Source: Fibrella rubiginis (lineage in GTDB: Bacteria; Bacteroidota; Bacteroidia; Cytophagales; Spirosomataceae). Taken from it: a DNA stretch of 64,000 nt. A program made the position numbers and the translations under genes. Shown here piece by piece: positions 53,017 to 61,110 of the stretch. A model generated the notes under the pieces. That model was not told the DNA's origin. It did no database searches and worked only from the letters and a program-made list of their open reading frames with translations. The stretch spans positions 271,248-335,247 of the forward strand of contig NZ_JAFMYV010000007.1 in the NCBI RefSeq assembly GCF_017353185.1. Reading direction: 5' to 3'. Position 1 is the stretch's first letter, and every line of letters starts with the position of its first letter.

Positions 53017-53553
53017 ATGCTCCAGATCGCCTTTTTTGCCTTTATCGCCCTCACGCTCATTGGCGCATTAACCGTGCTGCTGACGCGCAACGTGCTCTAT
53101 TCCGCCTATGCCCTGCTGCTGACGCTGTTGGGTGTGGCGGCCCTGTTTGTCTTTGCCGGGGCTGATTTTCTGGCCGTTTCGCAGATCATTATCTACGTCG
53201 GTGGCGTACTGGTGCTGGTGCTTTTCGGCGTTATGCTCACCAGCAAACCCACCACCATAAGTACATCAACGGTGGTGGCAAGCGAACGATCCAATGCTAT
53301 TTTGGCTGGTAGCCGCGGTGTGTGGCTGGGCGTATTGCTGGCCGCGGGTCTGTTTTTTGGGCTGAGCCGTTTATTGATGAACGCCCATTTTGCCCTGTTC
53401 GACCAGCCCATTTCCAAAGCCCCCACCACCATTGATACCATCGGTAAGCAACTTATGACTGAGTACATCGTCCCGTTTGAAGTTATTAGTATTCTGCTGC
53501 TTGTGGCCCTGGTAGGGGCAGGCTATTTGGCCAAAAAGAGCATTAAACCATGA
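53017..53553 (+). CDS. nuoJ: NADH-quinone oxidoreductase subunit J
   Basis: A 178-residue membrane subunit of complex I with five hydrophobic helices. NuoJ signatures are NVLYSAYALLLTLLGVAALFV and DFLAVSQIIIYVGGVLVLVLFGVML. Its 3' end overlaps nuoK by 4 bp (ATGA). Confidence 0.93.
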   Translation: MLQIAFFAFIALTLIGALTVLLTRNVLYSAYALLLTLLGVAALFVFAGADFLAVSQIIIYVGGVLVLVLFGVMLTSKPTTISTSTVVASERSNAILAGSRGVWLGVLLAAGLFFGLSRLLMNAHFALFDQPISKAPTTIDTIGKQLMTEYIVPFEVISILLLVALVGAGYLAKKSIKP

Positions 53554-53861
53554 ACCCATCTCTTTCCTACTCCCTGCTTTTTGTGGCGGCGGCCCTGTTC
53601 AGCATTGGGTTGGCGGTGGTCATAACCAAGCGTCATGCCGTGGTGGTGCTGATGGGTATTGAGCTGATGCTCAACGCCGTAAATCTGAATCTGGTGGCCT
53701 TTAGTCAGTATGACCCGAGCCGGTTGCAGGGGCAGGTTTTTAGTCTTTTCGTCATGATTGTGGCTGCCGCCGAAGCCGCCGTGGCCCTGGCGCTAATTAT
53801 TCAGGTGTATCGCCATGTCAAAACCGTGGTACTCGACGAACTGACAGATCTAAAACAATGA
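53550..53861 (+). CDS. nuoK: NADH-quinone oxidoreductase subunit K
   Basis: A 103-residue three-helix proton-channel subunit. The conserved glutamates lie in VVLMGIELMLNAVNLNLVAF and in VAAAEAAVALALII. It overlaps nuoJ and the following oxygenase gene by 4 bp each. Confidence 0.93.
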   Translation: MNPSLSYSLLFVAAALFSIGLAVVITKRHAVVVLMGIELMLNAVNLNLVAFSQYDPSRLQGQVFSLFVMIVAAAEAAVALALIIQVYRHVKTVVLDELTDLKQ

Positions 53862-54475
53862 CCCCGACCCTCGAAACGCAGTTCGAACGCCTCATCGACG
53901 GTATCCTGGGCAACAACGTCGGCCTCATCGACGGTTTTTTGTCGGATGAAGAGACGGCCCAACTGGCGCAACGGCTGCACCTACGGCGGGCGGCGGGGCA
54001 GTTTCGGGAAGCGGGTATTGGCAATGGACAGGCGGTGGTGGAAAAAACCATTCGCGGTGATGAAATTCTCTGGCTCGACGCCCAAACCGCCACGTCCGAA
54101 GAAACCGCGTTTCTGGACCGGGTACAACAACTGATTGAGTACCTCAACCGCACCTGTTACCTCGGCCTCCGCGACTATGAACTGCACTACGCCCTGTATC
54201 CCACCGGTACGTTCTACAAACGCCACCTCGACCGGTTTCGGGCCGATTCCAAGCGTAAACTGTCGCTGATCTGCTACCTCAATCCCAACTGGCAACCTGC
54301 CGATGGTGGTCAATTAGCCCTTTACCTGCCCCAACCGGACGGCTCTGAACAAACCGTTCAGGTTGATCCCCTCGGTGGTCGGCTGGTCTGTTTCGACAGT
54401 GGGCTGCTGGAGCACGAAGTCCTGCCTGCCACGCGCGACCGGTTAAGCTTAACGGGTTGGCTGCGGACGGGATAA
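53858..54475 (+). CDS. 2-oxoglutarate/Fe(II) oxygenase (prolyl hydroxylase-like) inside the nuo operon
   Basis: A 205-residue double-stranded beta-helix oxygenase of the prolyl-4-hydroxylase / SM-20 type. The iron ligands are His123 and Asp125 (YKRHLDRF) and His186 (LLEHEVLP), and Arg195 (RDRLSLTGW) would bind 2-oxoglutarate. Its ATG overlaps the nuoK stop (ATGA), so it is translationally coupled to complex I genes. Substrate unknown; prolyl hydroxylation of a proline-rich protein such as the NuoI extension is a testable idea. It is not a complex I subunit. Confidence 0.85.
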   Translation: MTPTLETQFERLIDGILGNNVGLIDGFLSDEETAQLAQRLHLRRAAGQFREAGIGNGQAVVEKTIRGDEILWLDAQTATSEETAFLDRVQQLIEYLNRTCYLGLRDYELHYALYPTGTFYKRHLDRFRADSKRKLSLICYLNPNWQPADGGQLALYLPQPDGSEQTVQVDPLGGRLVCFDSGLLEHEVLPATRDRLSLTGWLRTG

Positions 54476-54499
54476 AGCCGGTAAACAGCCTTTACCCCG

Positions 54500-54531
54500 T
54501 TTGCTTCCGGTCCCGTTGGTCAGGATATTTG
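54500..54531 (+). promoter_or_regulatory. possible internal promoter before nuoL
   Basis: TTTG at 54500-54503, a 20-nt spacer and GATATTTG at 54524-54531 (seven of eight of TAnnTTTG). It lies in the 84-bp gap between the oxygenase gene and nuoL and could drive nuoLM separately. Confidence 0.4.
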
Positions 54532-54559
54532 CAGGCAATTCAGTTAACCCCAGAAAAAC

Positions 54560-56437
54560 GTGCCCGATAGTACCCAAACGCTGTTGCTGACCTGCCTGCT
54601 GGGTTTACCCTTTGTGGGGGCAATTGGGTTAGGTGTGCTAAAAAATCGCGTACCTGAGTCTGTTTCGGGCTTTCTGGCCGTACTGCTCACGGCTATCGGG
54701 CTGTTTGTTTCCGTCGTTATTGCCGCATCGGTGGGTGAGCCGTTGCACTGGCAAACAGACTGGATCAGTTTCTCTGGCCATACGTTTCCGCTCTCGTTTC
54801 AACTTGATGCCCTGAGCCGTCTTATGCTCGTAGTGGTGCACGGCGTGGCGCTGCTCGTGCAACTGTATTCTATCGAATACATGCGCGGCGATGCCCGGAT
54901 TGGGCCATATTTCGCGTACCTGCAACTGTTTGTCGGGGCTATGCTGGGGATTGTGCTGGCAGGTAATCTGCTGATTCTCTATGGTTTCTGGGAGTTGGTG
55001 GGCCTGGCTTCCTACCTGCTTATCGGCTTCTGGTATCACCGTCCATCGGCGTCGCGGGCGGCCACGAAAGCGTTCCTGATGAACCGTATTGGCGATGCGG
55101 CCTTTTTGCTGGGTATCCTGCTCACCTACATCCAAACCGGCTCGGTTGATTTTGGCACCCAGCCCCTCACCACGGCGGCGGGCCTTTGCCTGTTTATGGG
55201 CTGTGTAGCCAAATCAGCCCAGTTTCCGTTGCTCACCTGGCTCCCCGATGCCATGGAAGGTCCCACACCCGTGTCGGCCCTGCTCCACGCGGCCACGATG
55301 GTGGCCGCGGGCATTGTGCTCCTGGCCCGTATCCATCCCATGCTCTCGTCCGATGCGCTGACGGTAGTAGCTGCCATTGGCACTGCCACGGCCCTCTGGG
55401 GCGGTTTTTCGGCCCTTTTTCAACTGGATATTAAACGGGTTCTGGCTTTTTCCACAGTCTCGCAACTGGGTTTGATGGTGGCCGCCATGGGTACCGGTAA
55501 TGTGTCTGGCGCCTTGTTTCACCTGCTCACCCATGCCTGCTTCAAAGCAGGTTTGTTTCTGGCCGCGGGCAGCATTATCCACGCCGTACACACGCAGGAT
55601 ATGCGGGCAATGGGTGGCCTGCGCAAAGCCTTGCCCTACACGTTCGCGGCCTACGTCATCTGCGCGGCGGCGCTGGCGGGGGTGCCGTTGCTATCGGGCT
55701 TTTTGTCGAAAGAGGTGGTGCTGGGCGGTGCGGTGGTTTGGGCGGCGCAGCGCGGTGGTTTGGCAATGCTCGTTCCGGTAGGATTGCTGATATCGTCGGG
55801 GTTAACGGCGGTGTACATGGCCCGGCAGCTACGGCTCGTTTTCTGGGGTGAACCCACCGATGCCGAGATGATTCCTCACGAACCAGGCTGGCTAATGCGT
55901 GGTCCGGTGTTACTGCTGGCCATACTGTCGGTAGGCGTCTGGTTTTCGATAAACCCCCTTTCTGCGCACCATAGCCCCTTTTTCGCCCAAATGCACCTGC
56001 CTGTCCTGCCTGAAGGCCCGGTGTGGCTGGCTCCCCTTTCCATTGCATTAGTGCTGGTTGGTGGCTGGCTCGGCTTCCGGCTGCGCGAACCCGCTACCGA
56101 CAGCAAACTGGCTCTTGCCTCATTCCACTACGGCTACCTCGACCAGCTATACCAACGCCTATTTGTCAACCCCACTCGCGCACTGGCCAATTTCCTGCAC
56201 CGCGCTGACCAACGTGCTGTTGATGGTCTGGTCAATGGATTCGGTATCGGGACAGTCTTGCTGGCCCACATTGCCGCTTTTATTGACCGCATCGGCGTGG
56301 ACGGCGTAGTCAATGGGGCAGGCAAACTAGCCGTTGGGGTAGGGCAACTGACTCGTTCGGTGCAGGGCGGGCGCGTCCAAACGTATATTGCCACGGCTGT
56401 TGCGGTGGTGCTGTTTTTACTTTGGTGGATTCTTTAA
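54560..56437 (+). CDS. nuoL: NADH-quinone oxidoreductase subunit L
   Basis: A 625-residue antiporter-like complex I subunit with about 15 helices. Signatures are FWELVGLASYLLIGFWYHRPSA, the lysine-bearing KSAQFPLLTWLPDAMEGPTPVSALLHAATMVAAG and THACFKAGLFLAAGSIIH. The start codon is GTG at 54560. A C-terminal amphipathic helix region (about 540-600) precedes the last helix. Confidence 0.95.
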   Translation: MPDSTQTLLLTCLLGLPFVGAIGLGVLKNRVPESVSGFLAVLLTAIGLFVSVVIAASVGEPLHWQTDWISFSGHTFPLSFQLDALSRLMLVVVHGVALLVQLYSIEYMRGDARIGPYFAYLQLFVGAMLGIVLAGNLLILYGFWELVGLASYLLIGFWYHRPSASRAATKAFLMNRIGDAAFLLGILLTYIQTGSVDFGTQPLTTAAGLCLFMGCVAKSAQFPLLTWLPDAMEGPTPVSALLHAATMVAAGIVLLARIHPMLSSDALTVVAAIGTATALWGGFSALFQLDIKRVLAFSTVSQLGLMVAAMGTGNVSGALFHLLTHACFKAGLFLAAGSIIHAVHTQDMRAMGGLRKALPYTFAAYVICAAALAGVPLLSGFLSKEVVLGGAVVWAAQRGGLAMLVPVGLLISSGLTAVYMARQLRLVFWGEPTDAEMIPHEPGWLMRGPVLLLAILSVGVWFSINPLSAHHSPFFAQMHLPVLPEGPVWLAPLSIALVLVGGWLGFRLREPATDSKLALASFHYGYLDQLYQRLFVNPTRALANFLHRADQRAVDGLVNGFGIGTVLLAHIAAFIDRIGVDGVVNGAGKLAVGVGQLTRSVQGGRVQTYIATAVAVVLFLLWWIL

Positions 56438-56447
56438 AAGGTTTATC

Positions 56448-56522
56448 TGTTTGTGTGTTTGTCCGTTTAATAGCTGTTGTGCCTTAAACAAACGAACAAC
56501 CAAGCAAACGAACACACAAACA
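56448..56522. repeat. imperfect inverted repeat with 4-bp period between nuoL and nuoM
   Basis: 56448-56465 pairs with 56505-56522 with three mismatches in 18. Both sides have a 4-bp period (GTTT/GTGT/GTCC words on the left, AAAC/GAAC/AAGC on the right). It lies in the 91-bp gap before the nuoM ATG. Confidence 0.6.
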
Positions 56523-56528
56523 ACATAA

Positions 56529-58202
56529 ATGCCCCTTCTCTCGCTACTGATTTTCCTTCCCCTTGCCGGTGCCCTGCTCGTGGCGCTGCTGCCCCGTGAA
56601 CGAGCCAGCCTGTACCGCTGGATAGCCGTGGCTGTGACCAGCGCTGAAGTAATATTGAGCGGCCTTGCCTACGCGCAGTTCGACCGGGGGCAGGCGGGGT
56701 ATCAGTTGCTGGAACAGGCCGACTGGATCACGTTACCGATGGGTAGCCTGGGCGTGGCCTCGATTGACTATCTGGTTGGAATAGACGGTATTAGCCTGCC
56801 GCTGGTGCTGCTGTCGGCGGTGGTGATGCTGGTGGGCGTGGTGTCGTCGTGGGGTATACATGGTCGTCCACAGGCGTATTTCGCCCTTTATCTGCTTTTG
56901 ACGGGTACCATCATGGGCTGTTTTGTAGCCCTCGATTTCTTCCTGTTCTTCCTCTTTTTCGAGTTTATGCTCCTGCCCATGTATTTCCTCATCGGACTGT
57001 GGGGTGGCCCACGGCGGGAGTACGCGTCGATCAAGTTTTTCCTCTACACGCTGGCTGGTTCGGTGCTGATTTTGCTTGTCATGATCGGGTTGTATCTGTC
57101 TGTCATTGATCCTGTTAGTACCGCCGTTGCCGCTGGGCTGATTGACAGTCCGAGTGACATGACCGCCGAGGTACTGCGGGCCGTGCAGTTCCAGCTCCTC
57201 CACGGCCAACTTAATCCTGCCCAGATCGTCCACACCTTCGACTGGCGGTATATGGCCGACGGAGCTAACTATTTGCCCAACTCGTTTCTGAGTATTTTCG
57301 GCGAAGTCAGCATCGGTGGTATGCCAAGCCGGATGCTGGCGTTTTGGGCGTTGTTTATCGGTTTTGCGGTGAAACTGCCCATCGTGCCCCTGCACACCTG
57401 GCTGCCCGATGCCCACGTAGAAGCCCCCACGCCGGTGTCGGTGGTGCTGGCGGGGGTATTGCTCAAAATTGGGGGATACGGCTTCATCCGCGTCGTATGG
57501 GGCCTTTTTCCCGACGGTGGGGCGCAATACGCCACGGTGCTCGGTGGCTTGGGTGCGTTCACCATCGTCTACGGCGGACTAAATGCACTGGCGCAAAACG
57601 ACCTCAAAAAGATGATCGCCTATTCGTCGGTGTCGCACATGGGTTTTGTGCTGCTGGGTGTGGCCTCGCTCACCGCCGAGGGGGTCAATGGGGCGGTGTA
57701 TCAGATGGTGAGCCACGGAGTATTGTCGTCCATGCTGTTTTTGCTCACGGGTGTTCTCTACGACCGCACCCACGACCGCCGTATCGACTCGTACCGGGGG
57801 CTGCTCACACCCATGCCGCAATACGCCACGCTGACGGCGGTGGCTTTTTTCGCCTCACTTGGCCTGCCCGGTTTTTCAGGGTTTGTAGGCGAACTGTTCA
57901 CGCTCATGGGTGGCTACCAGTCTACGTACCTGCCCGGCTGGATCACCGCCGTCTCGGTGCTGGGTATTGTGCTGGCGGCAGCTTATTTCCTCTGGACACT
58001 ACAGCGCATGTTTTTTGGCGAAACCTGGGTTCGTACCTACGCCGATGATGCTACCCAGGCCATCGCTGATCTGACCCTCCGCGAACAGTGGCTGCTAATT
58101 CCGCTGGGTATGCTGGCCCTGACCCTGGGTCTTTTCCCGAACCTTGTTTTTGGACTCACCAACAGCACTGTGGCGCAGTGGATGCTCAAATTTGTGGAAT
58201 GA
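56529..58202 (+). CDS. nuoM: NADH-quinone oxidoreductase subunit M
   Basis: A 557-residue antiporter-like subunit. Signatures are DFFLFFLFFEFMLLPMYFLIGLWGG, VKLPIVPLHTWLPDAHVEAPTPVSVVLAGVLLKIGGYG and AYSSVSHMGFVLLG. It ends the nuo genes here; nuoN does not follow, which is unusual, so it must lie elsewhere if complex I is complete. Confidence 0.95.
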   Translation: MPLLSLLIFLPLAGALLVALLPRERASLYRWIAVAVTSAEVILSGLAYAQFDRGQAGYQLLEQADWITLPMGSLGVASIDYLVGIDGISLPLVLLSAVVMLVGVVSSWGIHGRPQAYFALYLLLTGTIMGCFVALDFFLFFLFFEFMLLPMYFLIGLWGGPRREYASIKFFLYTLAGSVLILLVMIGLYLSVIDPVSTAVAAGLIDSPSDMTAEVLRAVQFQLLHGQLNPAQIVHTFDWRYMADGANYLPNSFLSIFGEVSIGGMPSRMLAFWALFIGFAVKLPIVPLHTWLPDAHVEAPTPVSVVLAGVLLKIGGYGFIRVVWGLFPDGGAQYATVLGGLGAFTIVYGGLNALAQNDLKKMIAYSSVSHMGFVLLGVASLTAEGVNGAVYQMVSHGVLSSMLFLLTGVLYDRTHDRRIDSYRGLLTPMPQYATLTAVAFFASLGLPGFSGFVGELFTLMGGYQSTYLPGWITAVSVLGIVLAAAYFLWTLQRMFFGETWVRTYADDATQAIADLTLREQWLLIPLGMLALTLGLFPNLVFGLTNSTVAQWMLKFVE

Positions 58203-58388
58203 TTCAGCCCCAGCCATCTTTCTTTGCTGATGACGGTCGACTGCCACCGTTGCTTGTTTATCGGCAGGTGGCCATAAATGAGCCGCTTGATGCGTAGTTG
58301 ATCGAGCGTTTTGCCCAAAATAACTGGCTCAATTTGTGGAAAAGCGGCATCTTGGCCTACCACCATTCTCATAGCACATCAGATGTGC
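58199..58388 (+). pseudogene. remnant of a YjlB-like cupin gene
   Basis: An ATG overlapping the nuoM stop starts QPSFFADDGRLPPLLVYRQ, then hits TAG at 58295-58297 after 32 codons. The same frame continues LIERFAQNNWLNLWKSGIL and AYHHSHSTSDVQ. This matches the beginning of YjlB-type cupins (FFxDDGxIPN...LPLLVYR, then FxxNNWxxxWxNGIxxYHHYHS), but the cupin barrel itself is gone: homology stops at about 58385, exactly where the minus-strand GNAT gene ends (58379). Confidence 0.7.
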
Positions 58389-58867
58389 AGCTCCATCCGA
58401 ATATCGGCGCGGGCGTAGGGGCTTGGCGTGAGGGGTACTTCCACAAAACCCACACTGAGATACAGTTGAATGGCCGCCACCGCCTTGCGATTCGACTCAA
58501 GCCATACGCGCCGGGTTCCGGTATGCCGGGCAAAGTCGATGGCAGCTTCACAGAGAAGACGACCAATGCCTAACCCTCGTGCTTCTTTGGCCACTGCCAT
58601 CTTCGCTAATTCAAAATCAGGCTCCGGCGCGTCAGGTTTGGCCGTGTTAATCATGGCTACGGTACCCAGTATTTCAGTATCTCGTAGGGCCAGTAAAATG
58701 GTGCCGCCACGGGGTAGAATATGGTCTTCAGGATAGTCGAGTTGTTCAAGATCATGAGGCTCAACGCTAAAGCTGTCACTGATCCATTCCAGGTTAATGC
58801 GTTTAAAATCAGCTTGGTAGGTTGGTGTGTAATAGATAATTTGAATGCCGTTCATGGTGTCTGTCAT
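58379..58867 (-). CDS. GNAT-family N-acetyltransferase
   Basis: A 162-residue acetyltransferase with LGTVAMINT and AKMAVAKEARGLGIGRLLCEAAIDFAR as the acetyl-CoA site, then RRVWLESNRKAVAAIQLYLSVGF. The pattern resembles the MarR-associated or YhbS-like GNATs; substrate unknown. A second start ATG is 12 nt downstream of the one given. Its 3' end overlaps the cupin remnant on the other strand. Confidence 0.88.
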   Translation of the reverse strand: MTDTMNGIQIIYYTPTYQADFKRINLEWISDSFSVEPHDLEQLDYPEDHILPRGGTILLALRDTEILGTVAMINTAKPDAPEPDFELAKMAVAKEARGLGIGRLLCEAAIDFARHTGTRRVWLESNRKAVAAIQLYLSVGFVEVPLTPSPYARADIRMELHI

Positions 58868-59150
58868 GGCCTTATTTCACGCACTAAAATGTAAGCAAGT
58901 ATGTGATTTGTAGTGATATACGCAATATGTCAGCGCTGGTATCTTCGCCAGTCGATTATTTAGTTGTTCGAATGCTGAAAATTTATACTTATTACTGTTG
59001 GAAGCCTCATTAAAAACCCAAAGCCCTTCGAACATACGGTAACCTGTTTTAGCGTTGGCCTCACTGGCGGTCGGTATTTCTATCGCATATTCTGGGCTGA
59101 TGCCTGGTTATGTTGACAAGCCGCCCGAGACCAGCTTTATTGCCTTTCGC
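58868..59150. other. intergenic stretch with no recognisable gene
   Basis: This roughly 280-bp AT-rich spacer upstream of the GNAT gene and downstream of aspS contains only very short open frames. A stretch at 59060-59115 reads GGRYFYRIFWADAWL in one frame, which could be a coding remnant, but it is too short to identify. Confidence 0.4.
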
Positions 59151-59193
59151 AAAACGCACGAAGCCCACTCATTGAGTGGGCTTCGTGCGTTTT
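59151..59193. terminator. terminator of aspS
   Basis: AAAACGCACGAAGCCCACTCA at 59151-59171 and its complement at 59173-59193 form a 21-bp stem with A and T runs at the ends. It lies 18 nt beyond the aspS stop. Confidence 0.85.
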
Positions 59194-59210
59194 AGATTAT
59201 GTCTGTTTCC

Positions 59211-60959
59211 TTATACCGTAGTCCGAATCTTCAGTTCGTCCAACTGTTTGTCCGAAATTACCGATGGTGAATCGATCATGACGTCGCGGCCGGCGTTGTT
59301 TTTGGGGAAAGCAATGAAATCACGGATGCTGTCGACGCCGCCGAAGAGTGAACACAGCCGGTCGAAGCCGAAGGCAATACCGCCGTGGGGTGGCGCGCCA
59401 AACTCGAAGGCGTCCATCAGGAAGCCAAACTGATTCTTGGCTTCTTCGTCACTAAAACCCAGGAGGCTAAACATGCGTGCCTGTAGCTCGCGGTTGAAGA
59501 TCCGGATAGAACCACCGCCCACTTCGGTACCGTTGATAACCAGGTCATAAGCGTTGGCCCGTACGGCGCCGGGGTCGGTATCCAGCAGGGGAATATCTTC
59601 GGGTTTGGGCGACGTAAATGGGTGGTGCATGGCAAACCAGCGTTGTTCTTCCTCGCCAAATTCCAGCAGGGGGAAATCCAGCACCCACAGCACTTTGTAG
59701 TCGTCGGCGTTGCGCAGGCCAAGGCGTGTGCCCATCTCCAGCCGTAGTTCGTTTAGTTGCTTGCGGGTCTTGTTTGCCTCGCCGGCCATCAGCAGCAGCA
59801 AATCGCCCGGTTGAGCCTGCATCGCTGTGGCCCAGGCTTTACGCTCCTCTTCGGAATAAAACTTGTCGACAGACGATTTTACACTGCCATCTTCGGCCAC
59901 GCGGGCGTAAATAAGGCCTTTAGCGCCAATCTGAGGCCGTTTTACCCACTCCGTCAACTCATCTAGCTGTTTGCGCGTGTAGGTGGCGGCTCCCGTGGCG
60001 CAGATGCCTACTACCAGTTCAGCATTGTCGAAAACGGGGAAACCCCGGCCCTGAACCAGATCGGTCAGCTCCACAAACTCCATCCCAAATCGGATATCCG
60101 GTTTGTCTGAACCATAGCGACGCATGGCTTCGGCATAGGTCATGCGGGGCACTTCGGCGAGGTCAATGTTTTTGACGGTTTTGAACAAGTGCCGCGTCAG
60201 CCCCTCAAACATGTTCAGGATGTCTTCCTGCTCCACAAACGACATCTCGCAGTCGATCTGCGTGAACTCCGGCTGCCGGTCGGCACGCAGGTCTTCATCG
60301 CGGAAGCACTTTACGATCTGATAGTAGCGGTCAAATCCCGACACCATCAGCAGTTGCTTGAACGTCTGTGGCGACTGGGGCAGGGCATAAAATTCGCCGG
60401 GGTTCATGCGGCTGGGTACTACAAAATCGCGGGCACCTTCGGGCGTTGACTTAATCAGCACCGGTGTTTCCACCTCAATGAAATCCTGCCCGTCCATATA
60501 TTCGCGGGTGCGGCGGGCCACCTGATGGCGCAGTTCCAGGTTGCGACGAACGGGATTGCGGCGCAGGTCGAGGTAACGGTAGCGCAGGCGCAGGTCGTCG
60601 CCGCCGTCGGTGTCGTCTTCGATCAGAAACGGGGGCAGTTTGGCCGGGTTCAACACCGTCAGTGCCGTGGGCCGCACCTCGATATCGCCGGTTTGGATAT
60701 TCGGATTTTTCGACTGCCGTTCGGTTACGTTGCCTGTGGCTTGCAGCACAAACTCGCGGCCCAGCGTACGCGCAACTTTGAACAAGTCTGTGTTTGTAAC
60801 GCCTTCTTCCAGAATGACTTGCGTAATACCGTAACGGTCGCGGAGGTCAATCCAGAGAACGCCGCCTTTGTCGCGAACAGTTTGCACCCAGCCACTCAGG
60901 GTTACGGTTTTATTGATATCCGACGAACGCAGTTCGCCACAGGTGTGTGTTCTGAGCAT
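59211..60959 (-). CDS. aspS: aspartyl-tRNA synthetase
   Basis: A 582-residue class II synthetase of the bacterial type. The N-terminal OB fold starts [15 protein letters not shown]; motif 2 is [18 protein letters not shown], and motif 3 contains [10 protein letters not shown]. The bacterial insertion domain is present (about 290-400). The ATG at 60959 is chosen because the frame upstream of it reads into a period-7 repeat. Charging is specific for tRNA-Asp unless gatCAB is required for Asn. Confidence 0.95.
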   Translation of the reverse strand: MLRTHTCGELRSSDINKTVTLSGWVQTVRDKGGVLWIDLRDRYGITQVILEEGVTNTDLFKVARTLGREFVLQATGNVTERQSKNPNIQTGDIEVRPTALTVLNPAKLPPFLIEDDTDGGDDLRLRYRYLDLRRNPVRRNLELRHQVARRTREYMDGQDFIEVETPVLIKSTPEGARDFVVPSRMNPGEFYALPQSPQTFKQLLMVSGFDRYYQIVKCFRDEDLRADRQPEFTQIDCEMSFVEQEDILNMFEGLTRHLFKTVKNIDLAEVPRMTYAEAMRRYGSDKPDIRFGMEFVELTDLVQGRGFPVFDNAELVVGICATGAATYTRKQLDELTEWVKRPQIGAKGLIYARVAEDGSVKSSVDKFYSEEERKAWATAMQAQPGDLLLLMAGEANKTRKQLNELRLEMGTRLGLRNADDYKVLWVLDFPLLEFGEEEQRWFAMHHPFTSPKPEDIPLLDTDPGAVRANAYDLVINGTEVGGGSIRIFNRELQARMFSLLGFSDEEAKNQFGFLMDAFEFGAPPHGGIAFGFDRLCSLFGGVDSIRDFIAFPKNNAGRDVMIDSPSVISDKQLDELKIRTTV

Positions 60960-60969
60960 AAATAGAGGA

Positions 60970-61059
60970 AAGAAGTAAGACGCAAGAAACAAGATCGACT
61001 TCGCGGAATGCCATGACGGCATACGTTGAGCTGTTCTTGTTTCTTGCGTCTTACTTCTT
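60970..61059. repeat. 24-bp perfect inverted repeat with AGANNNA heptads, upstream of aspS
   Basis: 60970-60993 pairs exactly with 61036-61059; the loop is 42 nt. The left side consists of five 7-bp words (AGAGGAA, AGAAGTA, AGACGCA, AGAAACA, AGATCGA) at 60964-60998. These words are close to those at 924-951. The loop has its own small hairpin (ATGCC/GGCAT around 61010). Confidence 0.85.
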
Positions 61060-61110
61060 GATGCTTAATGGGGCAAAAATAGCCAGTTCGGAAGGGTTCT
61101 ACAAGCCGGG

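Noticed and set aside
53185..53470. Minus-strand frames opposite nuoJ, nuoL and nuoM
   Set aside because: They are shadows of GC-rich membrane-protein genes with no family resemblance.
59099..59194. 31-codon frame that runs through the aspS terminator
   Set aside because: Half of it is encoded by the terminator hairpin; no start context or homology.
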